Source of the DNA: Conoideocrella luteorostrata
Lineage: Eukaryota > Ascomycota > Sordariomycetes > Hypocreales > Clavicipitaceae
Direction of reading: 5' to 3'
Assembly (NCBI GenBank): GCA_032433595.1
Contig: JASWJB010000105.1
Coordinates: 1 to 64,000, forward strand
DNA length: 64,000 nt
Part shown: positions 1-12,148 of the stretch, in pieces
How the letters are laid out: each line of letters opens with the position of its first letter
Position numbering within the stretch: position 1 is the stretch's first letter
Notes under the pieces: generated by a model
The model's input: the letters and a program-made list of their open reading frames with translations, nothing else
What the model was told of the DNA's origin: nothing
Databases searched by the model: none
Made by a program: the position numbers and the translations under genes

Positions 1-52
1 CCCCCCCGCACTAAACATTCTTGGAATTGAAGCTTCGCTGACCGGGAATCAG

Positions 53-967
53 TGAATGCCTTGCACTCCTCACAGCTTTTCCCGTCGCGCTCCAGTTCCA
101 GTTACTTGGCAATACTTGTGAGCCAGCAATCACGAAGTACTGCCAAGATGTAGCCAGAGAGCTGCAAAGGTTGAGGGTAGGTGAGAATCCTGCAATATAC
201 GCCCATGATTCTTTGCTTCATAGGGAGCGCAATCGGCATCACGAATTTGAAAAGGTTGAATACTTTTTCGAGATCTTCTCGCTTCATTTACAAAGGGAGT
301 TCACAAGACAAAGAATGAGGACCAAGACGCTTTCTATGGTGTCGCAGCATATCATATACAATTTGCGCAACCATTTTGAAAACATTGTCGACTTGGGAAA
401 TCTTGACGACAGAAGAACGCCTATTGTTCGTAAGTATAACCTGTCCACGCTATCTGGTGTGGTTTCGCTGATGTCATGACGTTATCAGGTGAGAATATTG
501 ACATGCTTGCACTTGCTGGCCGGGAATGCTTCATCTTCTCGTATTCTGACGTCGCGCCCTGTGCGTTTTTATGGTCAGTGGATCTAGCCTGCCGTGTGGT
601 TGCGTTTGGCCTACCTTTACAACGTTGTGACTGGATAGTTAATTCAGATCGCTTGAGCCCAGTTGGGGAGCATTTGTTCCAGTGGCCAAATTGGAGTACA
701 ACCTTCGCCATAGCTGTGATGGCCATAATTATCGGATGTCTCTTGACTATCTTGACCGAGATGTGGAACATGTGGGACCCCGTTGGACGAGGCATCAACA
801 TGTACTCATGGACGCTTGGGATGGCCAGGGAGATTGACAATCTGCTCAACGAGTTTTACGAGTATGACAAGTCGGCTCTCATCCGCAAGCATGCATATAT
901 GAATCCTTCATCACATCCGGATGACATGAGTGCACAAACTGCGGATTCAAGACCACAGACTGTTTGA
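53..967 (+). CDS. Hypothetical membrane protein, C-terminal part (5' end outside window)
   Basis: The 3' end of a gene entering from the left edge. The frame is open from just after an in-frame TGA at 39-41, so an exon probably starts near the AATCAG at 47-52. It runs to 429, a 59-base intron (430-488, GTAAGT to TTATCAG) is removed, and the second exon ends at TGA 965-967. The join is in phase (CGT across the junction). The second exon has one clear hydrophobic segment (around FAIAVMAIIIGCLLTIL) preceded by several cysteines and followed by an acidic, probably cytosolic tail. I do not recognise the family. It converges on the lysophospholipase gene. Confidence 0.6.
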
Positions 968-1323
968 TGGACAAGCATGCGGGTGAGATGTGTACGGAAG
1001 CAGAGAGGGGGGGGAATCTAGCTACTTTTCTATTCTTATTTAAGAGGATGATGCTACAGACGCGTATGTATGGGGTATGGGGCAAGAATGACGAACAGAT
1101 CACGATAGCAATTTTCCAGGGCTGTGATCTCTGGCTTTTCAATTCTAACTTCATTACATAATATAGCGACAAATATGACAGACATTAGTAGGCCAAAGAC
1201 CGACGAATATATCCACGACGGGCGTCTTGGGCCAAGTATTATGAAACATGCCATCGTAAAGAAGACCTTCCCTACCCCCCCAACAAAAAAGAAATTACAG
1301 ATGAACGCCATGGTGTCCTAATT
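968..1323. other. Intergenic, convergent 3' regions
   Basis: Lies between the stops of two convergent genes and should hold both 3' UTRs. A hydrophobic minus-strand reading frame at 1054-1311 has no splice or start support. Nothing else is seen. Confidence 0.5.
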
Positions 1324-3622
1324 CTACAAGATGAACGCCGTAAATGCCATTCCCACCAACGACACTGCCGACATCACCATGATGCTAAGACCGTTTTGCG
1401 CAGCACCCGAGCTCTTCACAATGATAGGCTTGCCATAATAATCAGGCACATATGGTCCGGCCTTAGTTTCATTCAAAGTGCCGTTCCAGCAGTAATTGGT
1501 AAAACACTGCTTGCATTTATCCGGAACAGTGGCCTTGGTTCTCTCAAAGCTGCGAGCGAGCATGGCACAGCCCACACATATGGACCAGTCGGGGTCCCTG
1601 GTGCTGTTGAGTTGCGTGGCGACTGCGTATCCGTTCTGAATGATGGCATCGCGCTCTCCCGGTGTAGTCGACATTTGGAAAGTTGAAATGTTGGAGTGGT
1701 AGATGTAGGGATAGTTGGGGATGTAGACGATCAGAGGAGAAGGGGAGCTGAGGTTTGAGGAGTCGCATCCGAAGAAGACGGGTTTTGTGTTGAGTCCGAG
1801 GTTCAGGAAGGTGTCTTTGCCCGGGACGGCGGGGAAGCCGGTGCCATTGGAGACTGAGGATTGCAACGAGCGTTCATAGCTGGCGATGGCGGAGGCACCG
1901 TCTGGCCAGCTCGAATCGGTGTCGGCAGACGAGTCTAGAGAGAAGACCACGTCGACGTTTCTTGCGTGTAGGAGATGAGGGTGGTAGGGCACGTTCTGGA
2001 GATCCTCGCCACCGTCGACGAGTGTGAGACGGGTTTCGTTGGCGCTGGGGTTCCTGGCCGTATTCCACCCTTTGAAGGGGTTGGGCGTCCAGTCGGCAAT
2101 GTCGTTGCTCTTGTCGCCGAGAGTGTTGAGGAAGGATGTCAGAGCGTCGACGATGAATTTGGGGACGTCATCGGGGACGTAGTTGCTGTTGCCGTCCTTG
2201 AGGTACAGAACAATCTGGTTGAATAGACTGCTGGAGGTGCCCATGACGAAACCGGCATTGTCGAAGCCAATGATACACTTCTCGTTCTCGGCAACAGAGC
2301 CGTTGGTAAAGTTGGAGCCAACGTATTGCAGGGGCACGAAGCCCTGGAGAGATGGATCGAAGGAGCCGAATTCCCAGGGGCTGAATTCGTATATGGTCGA
2401 GTTGGACGCAATGATCTTCTGGCCGGGAGCGCGGCCATCGGCAACGATGAAGGGCAGCGGTGACTTGCCGGAAGAGAAGGTCGGGTCGTTAGCGATAGAA
2501 GAGAAGGTGAAGCCTGGCCCGCCGTTGGTCGCGTCGATGAGCTGATAAGAGAGCATGCGGCCCCAGTAGTCTGTGATGGAGCGGTCAAAGCCAGCTTTGT
2601 CCTTGTTGTCTACATCATCGACGATGGCCTTGTAGTATTGTATTAGGCTGTATTGCGAAGGGCCTAGACGAAAAAAAAAACGCATAGTTTTAGCAAAATC
2701 AGTTCGTGGAAGGCCGTATACATCATTTGCCCGCGCCTTGCATGCTTACCTTTTAAAATGGAGTTTTCAAACTGCCAGATATTCGGCGCATTGATAGCAT
2801 CCTGGACCGACGTGAAGTTGTTGGTGTACATGCTACCGACCAGCCAGCTTCCACCGGACAGACCAGAAATATACGTCGAGCTTTGCAGCAAGCCGCCCAG
2901 GTTGCCCTTGGATTCACTGCCCGTTGAGCGACTGTCCCATGCGGCAACAGCACCGGCAGCGTTCAGCATCGCACGATATCCACCTCCAGACACGGCCAGT
3001 CCGATATTTGGCAGCGCCGTCGGGTCGGTTTCAACACCGTTCAGATATTTGTCGGCATCGAAGTTCGGAATCGCGATGCGCTTCAACAGGGCGCGCATCG
3101 GCGCGATGGTCTCGTTGCGGCGTTTCGGAAGCCATTCCTTTTCCTGGGCCGACAAGAAGCTGCCATCGCGTACCTTGGGCCGGGTCTTGGGGCAATCGAC
3201 TGGGGAAGGCACATAGCCACTTGGTGATTGATCGGTAGCTCGCTGCACCAGATCGACGTCGCGGACCGCTACGGCAGAGTCGGACGAGCCGTATTGACGA
3301 GAAATGTCTATATTGGAAGAGCAAAAGCGGCGGTTAGTATATGCAGGAAGTTGTCAGACAGCGCAGGCCCTCTTGGTTGGAGCTGCAGATCGAGCTTCCG
3401 TAGCAAATAAATTGCAGTTTGCTGCTCAATAAACTTCAAACAGGCCGGCCTGCCCGCCAGGTACGGTGGTTGACAGGTTGGGGGAGGGGAGGGCCGCCAC
3501 TCAAAAAACATCGCACACGTACAATCGGTACCTGCATGCGACGGGTCTGCGGGAAAAGCAGCGGCGGAAACCACCGCAGACGCCGCCGCCAGCAGGATCG
3601 ACAATTGACTGACGATAGTCAT
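1324..3622 (-). CDS. Secreted GPI-anchored lysophospholipase (phospholipase B)
   Basis: Hydrolyses acyl chains of lysophospholipids and phospholipids at the cell surface (family knowledge). Exons 3622-3532, 3307-2750 and 2663-1324 join in phase to 662 codons, usual for fungal PLB. Residues 1-22 are a signal peptide (MTIVSQLSILLAAASAVVSA). The cPLA2-like catalytic domain has the nucleophile motif GLSGGSW near residue 180, an upstream SGGGYRAM oxyanion segment, and VDGGEDLQNVP carrying the catalytic Asp. Many N-glycosylation sequons follow. A hydrophobic C-terminus after a small-residue stretch fits a GPI signal. The first intron (3531-3308) is less certain because a second GT donor lies a few bases downstream; the second (2749-2664) is unambiguous. 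Confidence 0.93.
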
Positions 3623-5545
3623 TCGCCTATGTTGCTTGTTGTCACCAAAAGGAGCTGCAAGAGGTTTTGCGCTCTTTACGCAACCTCCACGCGGGGCAAA
3701 ATGAGAGCAAGCAAAAAGATGATTACAGAGAAGAAAAGGGTTCGGAATTCTGGGAAAAGGCGAGCTGGGCGCCGCCGCTCGGCAAGTAATACAGTAGCAA
3801 CTAAAGTAGCTAGCTACTCCCACAGCACGGAGTACCTGTACTGCGCCGGTCGAAAACGCGTGGTGTCTTGGCGGATCACACGGAGGGACGGCGACGCTCG
3901 GCACAGCCTACCTTGCTGGATGAAGCGGAGCTGGCTGGTGGGCTGTGAAAGGCGCCTTGAATCGGGATCTGGAAACAAGGCTCTGGAAACTGTTTGAGTG
4001 AGGACGAGTACCCATTGCTGAATGGTGATATTATGCAGTGCTGAGCGCGTGGGCAGGCCGCCGCGATTGTGATATCAGCACGGCATGGAATTGAAATTTT
4101 TGATTCATTCACGTTGTACAACAGCCAGGCGTTCAAGACAAGACCGGCGAACCGTTGACTTTTTTTCTGGAGACGCTGGCTTGGAACATGCATGGCGCAT
4201 TGGCGTGGCGATGCACATGCATGCTGTTGTCACCTTTTTGCTCTGCCTGCTCCTGGCCAAGTTATAAATATAGCTCTATCCAAGTGCCTGTTGGTTCTTT
4301 CGCACCCCGACTCCCCCATGCACCTAGATAAATGTGCCTGACAAACTGGACTCCATTGTGATACGCGCAAATGTGCATCCACATAAACCGCCAATCCCGC
4401 CCAGGAATCTGTGCGTTCCGACGCTGTCGCGCAGGGGCTCCGGCGCGGCGGTTTCAACCCCGACTCCAAGACATTCAATCTATTCTATCCCAGCAGCACT
4501 TCCGAAGCAGTTCGTCTATCTCCCGTAGTCATATTCTGTACTGGCAGTGCATCCCTTGTTTTCAACCAGACATAGGACAACTCCAGTTGCTCGAGCACTG
4601 GGTGAGCAATCTTCAAGTCGACTCACAATATGCCCGTGGCATATATAATTGTCATTCTTCGGTCGTCTGTCGGCATTTGTTACTTCTGGGTACCTTATAC
4701 GGAGTTTATAAGCCTTCTCCGTAATCCACTTGGTCTCGCCATGTCTGTCACAGCCTCTTAACATGGGGCGTGATCCCTGTTCCTCAGCCCTGTGACGTAC
4801 CGGGTCCAGTCGCCACTACAGGAGTCTGAACCGAGTAATTACCCAAGTTCTACATCAAGTAAACATTACAAGGATAAACGCGCATTACCAACAGACAGAT
4901 GTCCGTTCCTACATGGGCTTCTTGAAACTTCAAGGTATGAGAAGTGATGCGGCCTCCGAACAAAGGTTGTTATTCATATGCTGCCGGATAGCTTACCCGA
5001 CCTGAATCAATCTCAATTTAAAATATTGTGCGAAGCAGATCCTAGGCTTAAATCGGGGAAGATTGTTGATATTTGGGAGTCGTCCTGATCAATACATGTA
5101 ACGGGAATGGTGTTATCATCTACTGGTTAATGCGGCACCTGGCATGTTTGACCAAATAAGACAAAAAAAGCCCCCCCCTCCCCCCCAAAAAAAAAAAAAA
5201 AGAAAAACGGAGCTCGTCAAAGCTAAGTACATCAGCATTTTGATGCCTCGGCAGTCTCTCACGGGCAACTGAGTACGACATCACCCAGCCGGCACTGTCG
5301 AATATCTCCGAGAGACACATAGTTGTGGCTTTCTCACCCGAATGAAAGAAAAATCGTACTCCACCGTCATGCAGTAGAAGAGGGTATCAAATTCATGCGT
5401 GTAATCGAGCGACGAATCCTTTTTGCTATGCAATAAACACTCCCCGAATCTCCCAAGAATTTTCAGTCGCCCACAATGCCGGTTCGATGATAAGATATGG
5501 TGGAAATAGATTTCGAGCGCTCTGCTTTGTGTATCCCATAAACCT
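3623..5545. other. Intergenic, promoter side of lysophospholipase
   Basis: About 1.9 kb between the lysophospholipase start and the NAD kinase stop. It includes adjacent homopolymer tracts (C-rich then A-rich, about 5162-5204). Small reading frames on both strands look like chance. No gene or RNA is seen. Confidence 0.5.
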
Positions 5546-7027
5546 CTAGTCGGTGAATTCGTCGCTCGGCGGCTCCCTCCCAAATGGATGATTAAACTTC
5601 AATAGCCCATTCAATCCTCCAACCCAAGGGTCATCTTCTTCAGTCCTAATCACGCAAGGCACACCGCCGTGCCATTCTTCCCCTGGACCAGCTCTCCCGA
5701 CAAATTCACCCTCAACGCGTATCTCCATCCCTGGCGAGACACCGGCGCATCGTTTCCCATCAATGTTCAGATCCAGCTCGCGGCCCCTGTTCTTCGGGCT
5801 CATCCGCAAGGTGACTTTTGTATCTAGCGGCAGCACGAGGGATCTGAAACTCAGGCTGCAGGGAGATATGGGCGTGATGAGAAGCGATTTGACGAGAGGA
5901 TGGACAATTGGGCCACCAGCGCTGAGGCTGTATGCTGTTGAGCCGGTAGGTGTGCTGATGAGGATACCGTCTGCAATTGTTTCTGTCAAAAAGTGTCCAT
6001 TTTGATAAATATCAATGACGGCGAGGTGCGGATGGGAACCTCTATGAACGGAAATCTCGTTGATCGCGCGTAGAGCCGGAGACGGTTCTTTGGTGCCGGC
6101 AATGCTGGTCTTATGCTCGCTTGCCAAAGTATTCGATACTTTGTGATTGATGCTGTCTCCGGCACGATCGAAGATATCAGCCTTGATACGATGTCGTAAT
6201 AAGACCTTGGACGCCCGATGGAAGCCAAGACTTTTCCCTCTGTGTCTTTCCCACCCAATTAACGATGCCGTGCCATCTACGCCGTCCATAGCAATTTGCC
6301 CATCCCTGCCATTATCCCGCGGCACGGCGGCTCTCTGAGCAACAGCCACATCACTCCCGCTCATGTACATCTCCCTCCAAGCTTTCTTGTGTTCGCCAAA
6401 ATTCCATTCCCCCAGAAATCCCAGCGTGCCCATGCTGAAGGACAAGATTGGCGGCACAGACCCATGCAGCTTGAATAAACTCGCCGCACGAAGCACTGTT
6501 CCGTCCCCCCCAAACGTGGCGATTACGTCGATCTTGTCCGCAATGTTTGACCGGCCATCCGAGACGTATATCGGGAAGGGAAGATGCTCCCGAATTACGC
6601 TGGCAATACGCGGCTCTACCACGAGGTTCACGTCTGGATAGTCACTGCGGATGTATTTGGCGAATTTTATCACGGATTCAGTGACATCGGGGGCATAGAG
6701 CTTCTGGACAAGAAGGAGATTTTGGGGTGGTCGTGGCCAGTGAAGTGATAGCAGCGACGAGCCAGGTTTTGTGCTCTGCAGATAACGAGGGACGGTGCGC
6801 TCGGGAAGATTACTGACGCTGAAGACTTCCGCGCTGCGTAGGGGGCAAGTCGTCGAGAGATGACGTTTTGTGTGACACGCTGGGAGTGGCGATTTAGACC
6901 ATGGCGATGGTGATTTTGGCGATGCGACTCTGATGGAAGAAGCTGCTGCCCCGAGACCGGAATAGCGAGTGGAGGCTAGCAGCTCCTTGAACAGCTTGCG
7001 CCTAGCCATGAAAGCCAGGGAGTTCAT
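5546..7027 (-). CDS. NAD/NADH kinase, probably mitochondrial (POS5-like)
   Basis: Phosphorylates NAD(H) to NADP(H). A single exon of 493 codons. The start is the ATG at 7027-7025, the first ATG of the frame; upstream in-frame sequence has no ATG. The N-terminus is rich in Arg, Ser and Ala (ARRKLFKELLASTRYSGLG) and lacks acids, as in a mitochondrial presequence. The family signature GGDGT lies in IDVIATFGGDGTVLRA, followed by SMGTLGFLGEW and, in the C-terminal half, PTGSTAYSLSAGGPIVHP. These identify the NAD-kinase fold and its NAD-binding loop. A low-complexity insertion separates the two halves. Mitochondrial targeting is inferred from the presequence only. Confidence 0.93.
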   Translation of the reverse strand: MNSLAFMARRKLFKELLASTRYSGLGAAASSIRVASPKSPSPWSKSPLPACHTKRHLSTTCPLRSAEVFSVSNLPERTVPRYLQSTKPGSSLLSLHWPRPPQNLLLVQKLYAPDVTESVIKFAKYIRSDYPDVNLVVEPRIASVIREHLPFPIYVSDGRSNIADKIDVIATFGGDGTVLRAASLFKLHGSVPPILSFSMGTLGFLGEWNFGEHKKAWREMYMSGSDVAVAQRAAVPRDNGRDGQIAMDGVDGTASLIGWERHRGKSLGFHRASKVLLRHRIKADIFDRAGDSINHKVSNTLASEHKTSIAGTKEPSPALRAINEISVHRGSHPHLAVIDIYQNGHFLTETIADGILISTPTGSTAYSLSAGGPIVHPLVKSLLITPISPCSLSFRSLVLPLDTKVTLRMSPKNRGRELDLNIDGKRCAGVSPGMEIRVEGEFVGRAGPGEEWHGGVPCVIRTEEDDPWVGGLNGLLKFNHPFGREPPSDEFTD

Positions 7028-8324
7028 ACCATGGTATATTGGGCGAGGGGGGTTGAGGTAAAAATAATGACGCGTCGTGTACTCAAGGTTTTCGACAGAC
7101 TGAAAAGCCAAGTTCAATGCTGCTTTAGGTTCGATGTAGTTGTGAGTAAGCTAGGTGCGACAAATCCATCACTAACCGGACGCGGCAGGCCAAGCCACAG
7201 CAGAACAGCGCGTAGCGCTTGTGGCGGCGCTGACACTTTGTGCATCGAACCAATACATCCCCAGATTCTAGTGCCCGCCATCGCGCTTGGTCTCGATGCA
7301 ACCGTCCATTTAAGAATGCTTTGATTAAGTTGTGGGCGGCTTCTGCTCCTTAGCTATGAATGTTATTAGCTCCAACCCGTTTTTGATCGGTGAACTAAGC
7401 CGTGAAGCTTTCAGGGGCTGCACCTGGGGTCGTCACTGACTGATTCACTTGTATCTCTGGAGCATTGCAATGAAATGGCGGTCTATCTACCAAGTAGAAA
7501 ACCAAAATTCTGACATCTGCCCCCTACGGAGCTTCTTTATGCTCCGCATCCTTTACTTTCACAGCCAACTCGCGCAAGCCCAGCTCAAGCATCGGTTGGC
7601 AGCCAATAGTCCGACGCCGCCCCAGGCTCCGCACCAGCCCCGTTGTCGTGACCGCCAGCACCCAGAGCTCTGCAACTAATAGCGCCTTAACTATTGGTCG
7701 CCTGACCGCGGTCAGCTGAAGCACCCTTAACAACTCCGGTCTATCACTCCGTAGCCGCGCCCAGCTCTCGGGCCCTATATCATTTGTTTGCTGGATCGTC
7801 CGCGTCACATGTGCCGCCGCCTAACTGACAACAGGCACCAAATCTCGGCTCCACAAAATATCTCCAGTCGATATTCTCTTCACTCCAGACTTCACTACGC
7901 CAACGACCGTTTTGTTTTACTCACAGATTTTGGTGTGGTTCAATGAAGATCAGGTGCTTTACCTCAGTACACCTGATATCTCTCGTGCCACATACCTTCA
8001 GGGTTGCGCCACGCCTTGATTGTACATGACATAGCCACCCAATCTGCAAGGTACGAGTCTCATGCTTTGTTGCGAACCCTCTCACATATATTTGTGGTCT
8101 TTGGGAAGCTCTCAAACTTTCTGGACGCCTTTCACAACGTTGATTCCGCCGCTTGTGTGCTTGCTACAACTCAGCTTATCTTCGTAGTGATAGATATCTC
8201 GTCCTTCACATCCGGCGTCTCCGTTGAGACCATTTTCAGCTCCACCTTTAAACCGAAAATATATTAAAGACTACTCACATCAACCACTTTTCATATCGTC
8301 GTACAGGGAAAATAAAAATCCGTC
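7028..8324. other. Intergenic, divergent promoters
   Basis: Separates the divergent NAD kinase and acyltransferase genes, so it carries both promoters. A TC-rich stretch precedes the acyltransferase ATG. No gene is supported. Confidence 0.5.
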
Positions 8325-9804
8325 ATGACTGAGCTGGCGGAGAAAAACAGCTCAGACGTCAACATCCCCGGCCCCGATTTGACTGCTGGCTTGCAAAATG
8401 AGACGAAGAAGCACTCCGACTCCACGCGGGTGGTGCATCCTTCGGGACGAACAGGGCACGGTCGCGCAATACAGATACTGCGCATAGCTGCATTCGCCGT
8501 CTACTTTAGTTTTTGTTGCTTCATGTACGTAACTCTTTGTCAAGAGTTTTGTTCATACCGGTATGATGCTAGCCTTGCTAAATGATGCCTTCCTGCTTGC
8601 AGAATAGGTATCACCCAGTTTATCGGCAGTCCGTTGTACTTTGTCAACCGTGACTGGTATTACGCTTACATGTCAATGACCAAGCGGTCCTTTGCGCTCA
8701 CCGTTACCCTTATGACGCATCTTTTTGGCCCAACTACGATGCGTATTAGTGGCGATGAATCGGTAGCAGGCCAGATTTTTCCTACTAGTGGAGGTGGTGT
8801 CGAATTTAAGTTTCCCGAGCGCATGGTCATGATTGCAAACCACCAGGTAAGTTTGGCTGGCTCAACAGCGAATAGACCTTGCATGCAACTCGCGAGTGCT
8901 GTCTAATCTAGACCCATACAGATTTATACGGACTGGATATACCTGTGGTGGATCGGCTATGCAAATCGCCCAGGCATGCATGGTCATGTCTACATCATTC
9001 TCAAGGAGTCGTTGAAGTACATCCCCATTATGGGGACAGGTATGATGTTCTACGGATTCATATTCATGTCGAGAAAAATGGCCACCGACCAGCCACGCTT
9101 GGCTCATCGATTGAACAAGCTCAAGCAGAAAAAGGTTGACCCCTGGGGCAACACGTATCTCGATCCTATGTGGCTGCTCCTGTTTCCGGAAGGCACTAAT
9201 TTATCGAACAATGGTCGGAGAAAGTCATCTCAGTGGGCGGCAAAAAATGGACTTCAGGATCCGGAGCATGTTATGTTGCCTCGCAGCACTGGCACCTACT
9301 TCTGCCTCAACGAGCTTAAGGACAGCGTAGAATATGTATATGACTGTACTGTGGCGTACGAAGGAGTACCGTAAGTTCAGCTGTGCTGTGATGGAAGAGT
9401 ATAACAAGTCACTGACTAACGGTCGTATTAGCCGAGGTAAATATGGAGAAGAAATCTTTGGATTGGCTAGTACCTATTTTGAAGGGCGCCCTCCTAAGTC
9501 TGTCAATCTGTATTGGCGGCGATTCCGAGTTGCAGACATTCCACTGGATGATCCAAAGACATTTGACCTTTGGCTACGCGACCAGTGGTATAAAAAAGAT
9601 GCGTTAATGGAGGAATATCTCTCCAAGGGCCATTTCCCGCCTTTGCCCGGAGCTGAGGTGAATTATGTCGAAACTGAAGTTCGTACCAGATACCCTTGGG
9701 AGATTCTCCAGATATTCAGTGTCGTGGGCATTTGTGTTCTATTATGGCACAACATGCGCAGACTGCTCCAAGCGACCTCGGCCAAATTTGGATTTCTGGT
9801 ATGA
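8325..9804 (+). CDS. Lysophospholipid acyltransferase (CST26/AGPAT-like)
   Basis: Transfers an acyl chain to a lysophospholipid, probably in the ER membrane. Exons 8325-8524, 8603-8846, 8922-9370 and 9432-9804 join in phase to 421 residues. The LPLAT motif I is NHQIYTDW, a variant of NHxxxxD split by intron 2; motif III is FPEGTNLS; a conserved PRSTGTYF follows. There are hydrophobic segments near residues 50-75 and near the C-terminus (LQIFSVVGICVLLW). The short polar N-terminus is not a signal peptide. Family: plsC/LPLAT, closest in motif pattern to yeast Cst26 and animal LCLAT/AGPAT5. The exact lysophospholipid substrate cannot be told. Confidence 0.92.
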
Positions 9805-10242
9805 GGGCCTTTTGGGACGCAGCGCGCCATATATTGGCAGTCTAGTTTGGTTGCTCGTTTGCCTGAATTTGGATGGGGCTTGATTCAAGAGACTATTAGA
9901 AGCCGCGTAATTATCTGACATCCCATGATTTCGGATTCAGACGCGATTTATTAGCCGAGGATGAAAGGGCGCAAGTTTCAGGGGCTGTAGCATGGCACAA
10001 TCCACGGTTGTCGCGGTTGATGGGCATTTGAGTAAATTAGCCGAGTGGTATATTCTCTATAGGATAGATATTTCATGTTCAACTGAGTATGAACGATTTG
10101 AACTAACTCCTCCTATTTGCCTCGGTTGCTTATCCTGTACTGTCACATAATCACTTCCAGCTTGACCAATCTTTTAGAAGACGCTCGGGTAAAGTAGGAT
10201 ATAATTGATCTGGCTTCGAGTCTATTGGATTACTTGCTCGCA

Positions 10243-10470
10243 TTATCGATTTGGGCCGTCCGAATAATGTCCCGTAACATTTGCCGATAAGATGGCTGGC
10301 ATAGTATAATTCCGCGTTGCACTGCCAGCCATCAGACTAACACCCACAAATGGGCAGATGCCAAGCAACGAGTCAATCTTGTTGGCGGAACCAATAAACA
10401 CAGCCTTGGTGTTGAGGTTTCGACAGTGGACAACACCTCGGCATCCAGCGTCGTGGATTGGCACATAATT
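10243..10470 (-). pseudogene. Possible relic of a long-chain acyl-CoA synthetase
   Basis: A minus-strand frame reads VPIHDAGCRGVVHC and then KAVFIGSANKIDSLLGIC. This resembles the stretch after the N-terminal core of AMP-binding long-chain acyl-CoA synthetases, where a VPLYDTLG block is followed about 20 residues later by a VF-SANK block. The ATP-binding and later motifs are missing, and flanking sequence in the same frame does not continue the family. If real it is a short decayed fragment. The match is from memory of the family pattern and is weak. Confidence 0.3.
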
Positions 10471-12077
10471 GGTTGATGAACGCAGAGCTAACCCCAGGTT
10501 TTTCCCACCCCACGCGATGTGGCGGAACATCGCGGAGATGGCGTTTCTTAGGTCGACCAGGCCACACGAGGCCACACAGAGTGGCAACGAACGATGAAAA
10601 AGTTGTGGCATACGGAGTAAGTTGCTCTGTTCAACAAACCTGATTTCAATATTAGCTGAATCGGGAAGACATCTCCGAGGACGTTGACGGCTTTTTTTCC
10701 GGCCCCGACTCTCGCCATTCCCGTCAAGCTTATTCGCCTGGAGTGCTGTATTGGGGCGTCGTAATTTTCGTCCCACAATACTAGAGATGTGGATTCTGGG
10801 GTATTTGGCATTGCTAGTGTTTTTGTGGCGTGAAAATGGGGCAAAGTTCTTCACAATTGCGACGGAGTTTGTTCTGAAATGCAAATACCTGTCTAGAATG
10901 TTTTTTTTAACTATAGATGAGGAAGACTGACTTCGTGGTCATAGCATGATGGAAAATGGCCATGCGTGGCGGTTGTGTGGCGTGTGCACCTTCCTCACTT
11001 GGCGTTTCCTCGCAGCTAGTTGGGTTAAGACTGACCCTGGTTGCCTGGGCACTTGGATCTTAATCCCGCTCATTGTAGGCATTATCGCTGCATTCAAGTC
11101 CGTATTTCGAAACAAATTGGCGGGCTAAGGACAAAATGACTATTTTTACTCGCTCGAATTTTATCTCGGTCTGGAGCCTGTCTAGTCGTCGCTGGTGTAT
11201 CGACGCAACCTTCGACGTCGAACTCACATGCGCTTGGACATGTGTTGCTGTGTGTTGTGCATTCAAACTCCGCACCTACCACAACGATCATCCCAGCATC
11301 CATCCCGTACCCAGGCACAGGTAGTCCAAACAACCCGCTGTGGAGGTAGAATGTTTTGTCTGCCCACCACTATGGATCTCCCAGCAAGCCACTCCTCCAT
11401 CTTGGGCTCAAAGGAGCCATCACCGCCGTGGGTGTCCGATGTTCCAGGCTCGGAACCCCGCTTCCCCGCAACTTGGCTAACTTGCCAGTTGATAAGTCTT
11501 TGCCTCTCCAGCTGTAGTACGACCGTGTCTGTGTACTTTGTGTGGGTGTAATTACTTGGTCGGCAGATGTTCACGCTGTCCAAGTACCTAGTATGGAGAA
11601 CCCAGCCGCCCGCATAACGCTAGCTTGCATCCTTGACGGCAAGCTTATCTTACGCTGACACAGTTGTCTGGTTTTCCTCCAACATGCTGCTAAAGACAAT
11701 TTTGTCGGCAGTATGGTCGGCTCCGCGGGACCGAGTAATCTGGCTGAATTTCAACGCCAGTCCTATTTTATCTGTTAAGCCAGGGTAACTGACTAGATGT
11801 CTGGGGGATAGTCTTCACAAAGTACTATCAAGCCACGCTAAGGGGGTGAGATGGGGAAGACAAGGTTTTGCGGCCTGCTGCTTATGAATTTATGGCTTGA
11901 AATGTAACTAGACCTTGCCGCTGCCAAGCTACACTAGATGCTCCGGCCATCCTTGGACTATATCTTCCCGGCCATGTCCGCATTTTCGCTTCTGGAGGGG
12001 AAAAAACGCCTGCTTCGCAACCCAAGTTCACATCGGGACTCTGCCGATACCACACTGTTTCCTTGTTTCATCCTGAA

Positions 12078-12083
12078 TATAAA
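12078..12083 (+). promoter_or_regulatory. Candidate TATA box of the MFS transporter
   Basis: TATAAA 66 bases before the ATG at 12149, within a pyrimidine-rich leader. Position and orientation fit a core promoter. Confidence 0.35.
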
Positions 12084-12148
12084 CCCTTTCACGATATCGG
12101 ATACAACTCTATTTTATTTTCATCCTGCCATAGGCGGCATCCCTAGCC

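Larger units (their letters stand above)
9805..12148. other. Intergenic with one decayed fragment
   Basis: About 2.3 kb upstream of the MFS transporter. Apart from the acyl-CoA-synthetase-like relic at 10243-10470 and one TACGGAGTA motif at 10611-10619, no coding exon is convincing. Confidence 0.45.

Noticed and set aside
10243..10884. The whole 213-codon minus-strand frame as a gene
   Set aside because: It starts with TTG, only about 45 codons resemble a family, and the rest is not protein-like. Kept only as a possible relic.
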